Origin: Alphaproteobacteria bacterium | GTDB lineage: Bacteria > Pseudomonadota > Alphaproteobacteria > Rhodobacterales > Rhodobacteraceae | Assembly: GCA_030433335.1 (NCBI GenBank) | Contig: JAUILL010000010.1 | Location: 1 to 64,000, forward strand | Direction of reading: 5' to 3' | Length of the DNA stretch: 64,000 bases | Shown: piece by piece, positions 61,438 through 64,000 of the stretch | Numbering within the stretch: the stretch's first letter is position 1 | Layout of the letters: every line of letters starts with the position of its first letter | The notes under the pieces: generated by a model | Told to the model about the DNA's origin: nothing | The model's database searches: none | Seen by the model: the letters and a program-made list of their open reading frames with translations, nothing else | Translations under genes and position numbers: made by a program

Positions 61438-62640
61438 TTAGGCGTAAGCGGGGGTGAAGCCGCCGGGCTGTGCGCCCTCTTCGGACCAGAACGGGGACAT
61501 CTGGCGCAGGCTGGCGATGATGCCCGGGACCACTTCGAGCACGCGGTCGATGTCGGCTTCGGTCGTCTCACTGCTGAGCGAGAACCGGATCGCGCCGTGG
61601 GCTGCGGTAAAGGGAATGTCCATCGCCCGCAGCACGTGGCTGGGTTCCAGAGAGCCCGAGGTGCAGGCCGACCCGGACGAGGCTGCAATCCCCGCTTGGT
61701 TCAGCTTCAGCAGGATCGCTTCGCCTTCGATATATTCAAACGCGATGGTCGAAGTGTTGGGCAGACGGTCCAGCGGATCACCGGTCACAAAGCAGTGGCC
61801 GACAGTCTCTAGCAGGCCCTTTTCCAGCTTGTCGCGCAGAGCGATCATGCGGGCGGTGTCTTCGGCCATCGAGCCTAGGGCCATCTCAGCTGCAACGCCC
61901 AAGCCGATGATTGCAGGCGCATTTTCGGTGCCCGCCCGACGACCGCGTTCCTGGTGGCCACCCCGCAGGAGCGGGCGGAACCGCGTTCCCTTGCGCAGGT
62001 AGAGCGCACCCAAGCCTTTGGGCCCGTGGAACTTGTGCGAGGACAGGGATAGCATGTCGATGTCGGTGGTTTTCAGGTCAATCGGCAGCTTGCCCACAGC
62101 CTGAACCGCGTCCGTGTGGAACAGGGCGCCGACTTCGTGGGCCAGTTCCGCCAGACCGTCCACGGGGAACACCGTTCCAGTCTCGTTATTGGCCCACATA
62201 AAGCTGACCAGAGCGACCTTTTCCGACAGCGCCGCGCGATAGGCATCAATGTCCAGACGGCCCTGTTTGTCCACGGGGATGCGGTGGACGACCACGCCTT
62301 CGTGCTTTTCGAGCCAATCGCAGAGCGACAGGATCGCCGGGTGCTCGACCATCGAGGTGATGATCTCGTTCCGACCTTGCATCACCTGCAAAGCCGAGCG
62401 GATTGCGGTGTTGTTCGACTCCGTCCCGCCCGAGGTAAAGATGATCTCGTGGTCGAATTCCGCGCCGATCAGAGCCTGCAGGGATTTGCGAGCCTTGCGC
62501 AGAGCGCCGCCAACTTCCGCGCCAAAGGCGTGGATCGACGAGGCATTGCCGAACTGCTCGGTGAAATAGGGCAGCATGGCGTCCACAACTTCGGGAAAGA
62601 CGCGTGTGGTGGCGTTGTTGTCCAGATAGACAGGGGTCAT
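61438..62640 (-). CDS. nifS: Cysteine desulfurase NifS
   Basis: A 400-residue PLP enzyme. The Schiff-base lysine is Lys203 in [10 protein letters not shown]. The persulfide cysteine is Cys326 in SSGSACTSG. The N-terminus starts with [15 protein letters not shown]. It supplies sulfur to NifU. It lies 13 bp after nifU and 10 bp before nifV. Confidence 0.93.
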   Translation of the reverse strand: MTPVYLDNNATTRVFPEVVDAMLPYFTEQFGNASSIHAFGAEVGGALRKARKSLQALIGAEFDHEIIFTSGGTESNNTAIRSALQVMQGRNEIITSMVEHPAILSLCDWLEKHEGVVVHRIPVDKQGRLDIDAYRAALSEKVALVSFMWANNETGTVFPVDGLAELAHEVGALFHTDAVQAVGKLPIDLKTTDIDMLSLSSHKFHGPKGLGALYLRKGTRFRPLLRGGHQERGRRAGTENAPAIIGLGVAAEMALGSMAEDTARMIALRDKLEKGLLETVGHCFVTGDPLDRLPNTSTIAFEYIEGEAILLKLNQAGIAASSGSACTSGSLEPSHVLRAMDIPFTAAHGAIRFSLSSETTEADIDRVLEVVPGIIASLRQMSPFWSEEGAQPGGFTPAYA

Positions 62641-62653
62641 CGCAGGCGTCTCC

Positions 62654-63679
62654 TCAGGTTTTCGCGACGGGCATCACGCGGACCATGCGGCCCAGAGCTT
62701 CGGTGATCTTCTTTTGCAGGCCGCCAAGGGTGTGGCTGGCCAGCTGGCAGCCCGAGCACGCACCGGAAAGGTGGACAAGCACGAGGCTGCCTTCCATATC
62801 GACCAGCTCCACATCGCCGCCATCGGCGTTAAAGACAGGGCGCATTTCCTCGATAATCTTCGAGACAACGATCGCCTCTTTGGCAGGGCTGTATTTGGTC
62901 GGTGCTTCGGCGACCGCGACGGGTGCGGGGGCCGGAGCGGGTGCAGGCGCAGGCATTGCGATCTGGACCGGCGCAGGCGCGGCAGGGGCTGCTGCGGGCG
63001 CGGGCTTCAGGTCAGGGATGACAAAACCGGTGGCTTTCTTTTTCACGGGCTTCGGAGCCGCGCCAAAGACATAGGCCTCGTCCGCTGCGATCAGCCCTTC
63101 GGCAACCATGGCCTTGTTGGTGTCCGCCAGCAGCTCTTCCAGCGGTTCGCGGCAGGAGTTACAGCCGCCGCCCGCTTTGGTGTAAAATGTCACCATCTCC
63201 AGCGTGGTCAGCTTGTTGGTGCGGATGGCGCGTTCGATCATTCCCGCATCGACGCCAAAGCATTTGCAGATCAGCGCGCCCTCTTCGTGGTCGTCATCCT
63301 CCAGCGTCTCGCCGGTATAGGCGGCGACGGCGGCGGTCAGTGCCTCTTGGCCCATGACAGAGCAGTGCATCTTTTCGGGGGGCAGACCGTCAAGGAAATC
63401 GGCGATGTCCTGATTGGTCAGCTTGCGGGCTTCGTCGATGGATTTGCCAATGATCAACTCGGTCAGTGCCGAGGACGACGCAATCGCCGAGCCGCATCCG
63501 AATGTCTGGAATTTGGCATCCTCGATGATGTTCGTCTCGGGGTTCACCTTCAGCATTAGCTTCAGCGCATCCCCGCACGACAGAGAGCCAACCTCGCCCA
63601 CAGCGTTGGCGTCTGCCAGCGCGCCCGCATTGCGGGGGTTGAAGAAGTATTCTTTGACCTTGTCACTATATTCCCACAT
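62654..63679 (-). CDS. nifU: NifU, modular Fe-S scaffold
   Basis: A 341-residue scaffold with three modules. The IscU-like N-terminal module has Cys35, Cys62 and Cys106. The central [2Fe-2S] ferredoxin-like module has Cys138, Cys140, Cys173 and Cys176. The C-terminal Nfu module has Cys308 and Cys311. A linker of about 35 residues rich in proline and alanine (225-260) stands before the Nfu part and makes the protein about 30 residues longer than the usual NifU. Confidence 0.93.
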   Translation of the reverse strand: MWEYSDKVKEYFFNPRNAGALADANAVGEVGSLSCGDALKLMLKVNPETNIIEDAKFQTFGCGSAIASSSALTELIIGKSIDEARKLTNQDIADFLDGLPPEKMHCSVMGQEALTAAVAAYTGETLEDDDHEEGALICKCFGVDAGMIERAIRTNKLTTLEMVTFYTKAGGGCNSCREPLEELLADTNKAMVAEGLIAADEAYVFGAAPKPVKKKATGFVIPDLKPAPAAAPAAPAPVQIAMPAPAPAPAPAPVAVAEAPTKYSPAKEAIVVSKIIEEMRPVFNADGGDVELVDMEGSLVLVHLSGACSGCQLASHTLGGLQKKITEALGRMVRVMPVAKT

Positions 63680-63694
63680 CGGGCGCGGCTCCTC

Positions 63695-64000
63695 TTAGCA
63701 GAACGATTTGCCGCAGCCGCAAGAGCTGGAGGCGTTGGGGTTTTCGAACACGAAACCGGACCCTTCGAGGCCGGTGACAAAGTCGATGGTGGTGCCCGAC
63801 AGATGGGCCTGGCTTTCGGGGTCGATCAGGATGGTGACTTCGCCCGCTTGGACGATGGCGTCATCGGGCTGTTGCTCTAGTTCCAGAGCCATGCCGTATT
63901 TCAGGCCGGCGCAGCCGCCGCCTTGCACCATGACACGCAGACCGGCCACGGGCTGTCCTGCCCCATCAATGGCGGTCTTGATTGCGCTGCGGGCGGGTTC
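63695..64000 (-). CDS. iscA: IscA/HesB-family Fe-S carrier of the nif cluster (N-terminus cut by window edge)
   Basis: The reading frame is open to the window edge, giving at least 101 residues. The A-type carrier features are GLRVMVQGGGCAGLKYGM (first cysteine) and the C-terminal SCGCGKSFC pair. The true start lies beyond 64000, so the internal GTG at 63949 is not the start. It stands 15 bp before nifU and probably is the nif-type IscA that carries or stores clusters. Confidence 0.88.
   Translation of the reverse strand, partial: EPARSAIKTAIDGAGQPVAGLRVMVQGGGCAGLKYGMALELEQQPDDAIVQAGEVTILIDPESQAHLSGTTIDFVTGLEGSGFVFENPNASSSCGCGKSFC

Overview
The window looks like chromosomal DNA of a non-enteric, GC-rich alphaproteobacterium, most likely of the Rhodobacteraceae (roseobacter/Rhodobacter group). 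Three things point that way: a rhizobial-type NifA beside a nif-linked rpoN, an RTX protein with a Hint domain, and roseobacter-style amine, opine and hydantoin catabolic clusters. No rRNA, tRNA or CRISPR array was seen. About 60 protein genes are supported. Most of the long antisense reading frames are shadows of high-GC genes.

Layout. 1-0.1 kb: the last 36 codons of an IS5-family transposase, then about 430 bp with no gene. 0.5-5.4 kb: an AraC regulator divergent from an aromatic-amine-dehydrogenase operon (large subunit, MauE, MauD, TTQ small subunit, two monohaem cytochromes c) that ends in a strong terminator. 5.5-17.5 kb: a minus-strand operon hyuA-hyuB-[2Fe-2S]-FAD dehydrogenase-ALDH-isopropylmalate/tartrate-type dehydrogenase-ALDH, headed by a LysR gene and faced by a divergent DAO-type flavoprotein. 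Identical ATAAG-N5-CTTAT operators in both intergenic regions link the two arms. 17.5-37 kb: an amine/amino-acid catabolic region with an Lrp regulator, three DAO-type oxidases in the wider area, an oligopeptide-type ABC importer, two HAD dehalogenase-like proteins, two double-domain acetyltransferases, an M20 deacylase, a cupin, a class III aminotransferase, a 2-hydroxyacid dehydrogenase and a glutamylpolyamine-synthetase-like enzyme.

37-47 kb: a U32 Fe-S protein, a LysM protein, an RTX-Hint protein and a very large RTX metalloprotease that converge on a shared terminator, then a LysR/epimerase divergent pair. 47-64 kb: a nitrogen-fixation cluster on the minus strand, read from the right edge as iscA, nifU, nifS, nifV, cysE, nifW, modA, modB, modC, rpoN, nifA, nifB, fdxN, LRV Fe-S protein, nifZ, nifT, a SIR2-like gene, feoA and feoB. 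The nitrogenase structural genes (nifHDK, nifEN) are not in the window and may lie past the right edge.

How it works together: the right part assembles and feeds nitrogenase. Fe-S clusters come from NifUS/IscA with cysteine from CysE, homocitrate from NifV, molybdate from ModABC, the FeMo-co precursor from NifB with FdxN, and Fe(II) from FeoAB. Control is by an oxygen-sensitive NifA with sigma-54, seen at a TGT-N10-ACA plus -24/-12 promoter before nifB, and by an FNR-type box before feoA. The left two thirds feed carbon and nitrogen from amines, amino-acid derivatives and probably hydantoin- or opine-like compounds into central metabolism.
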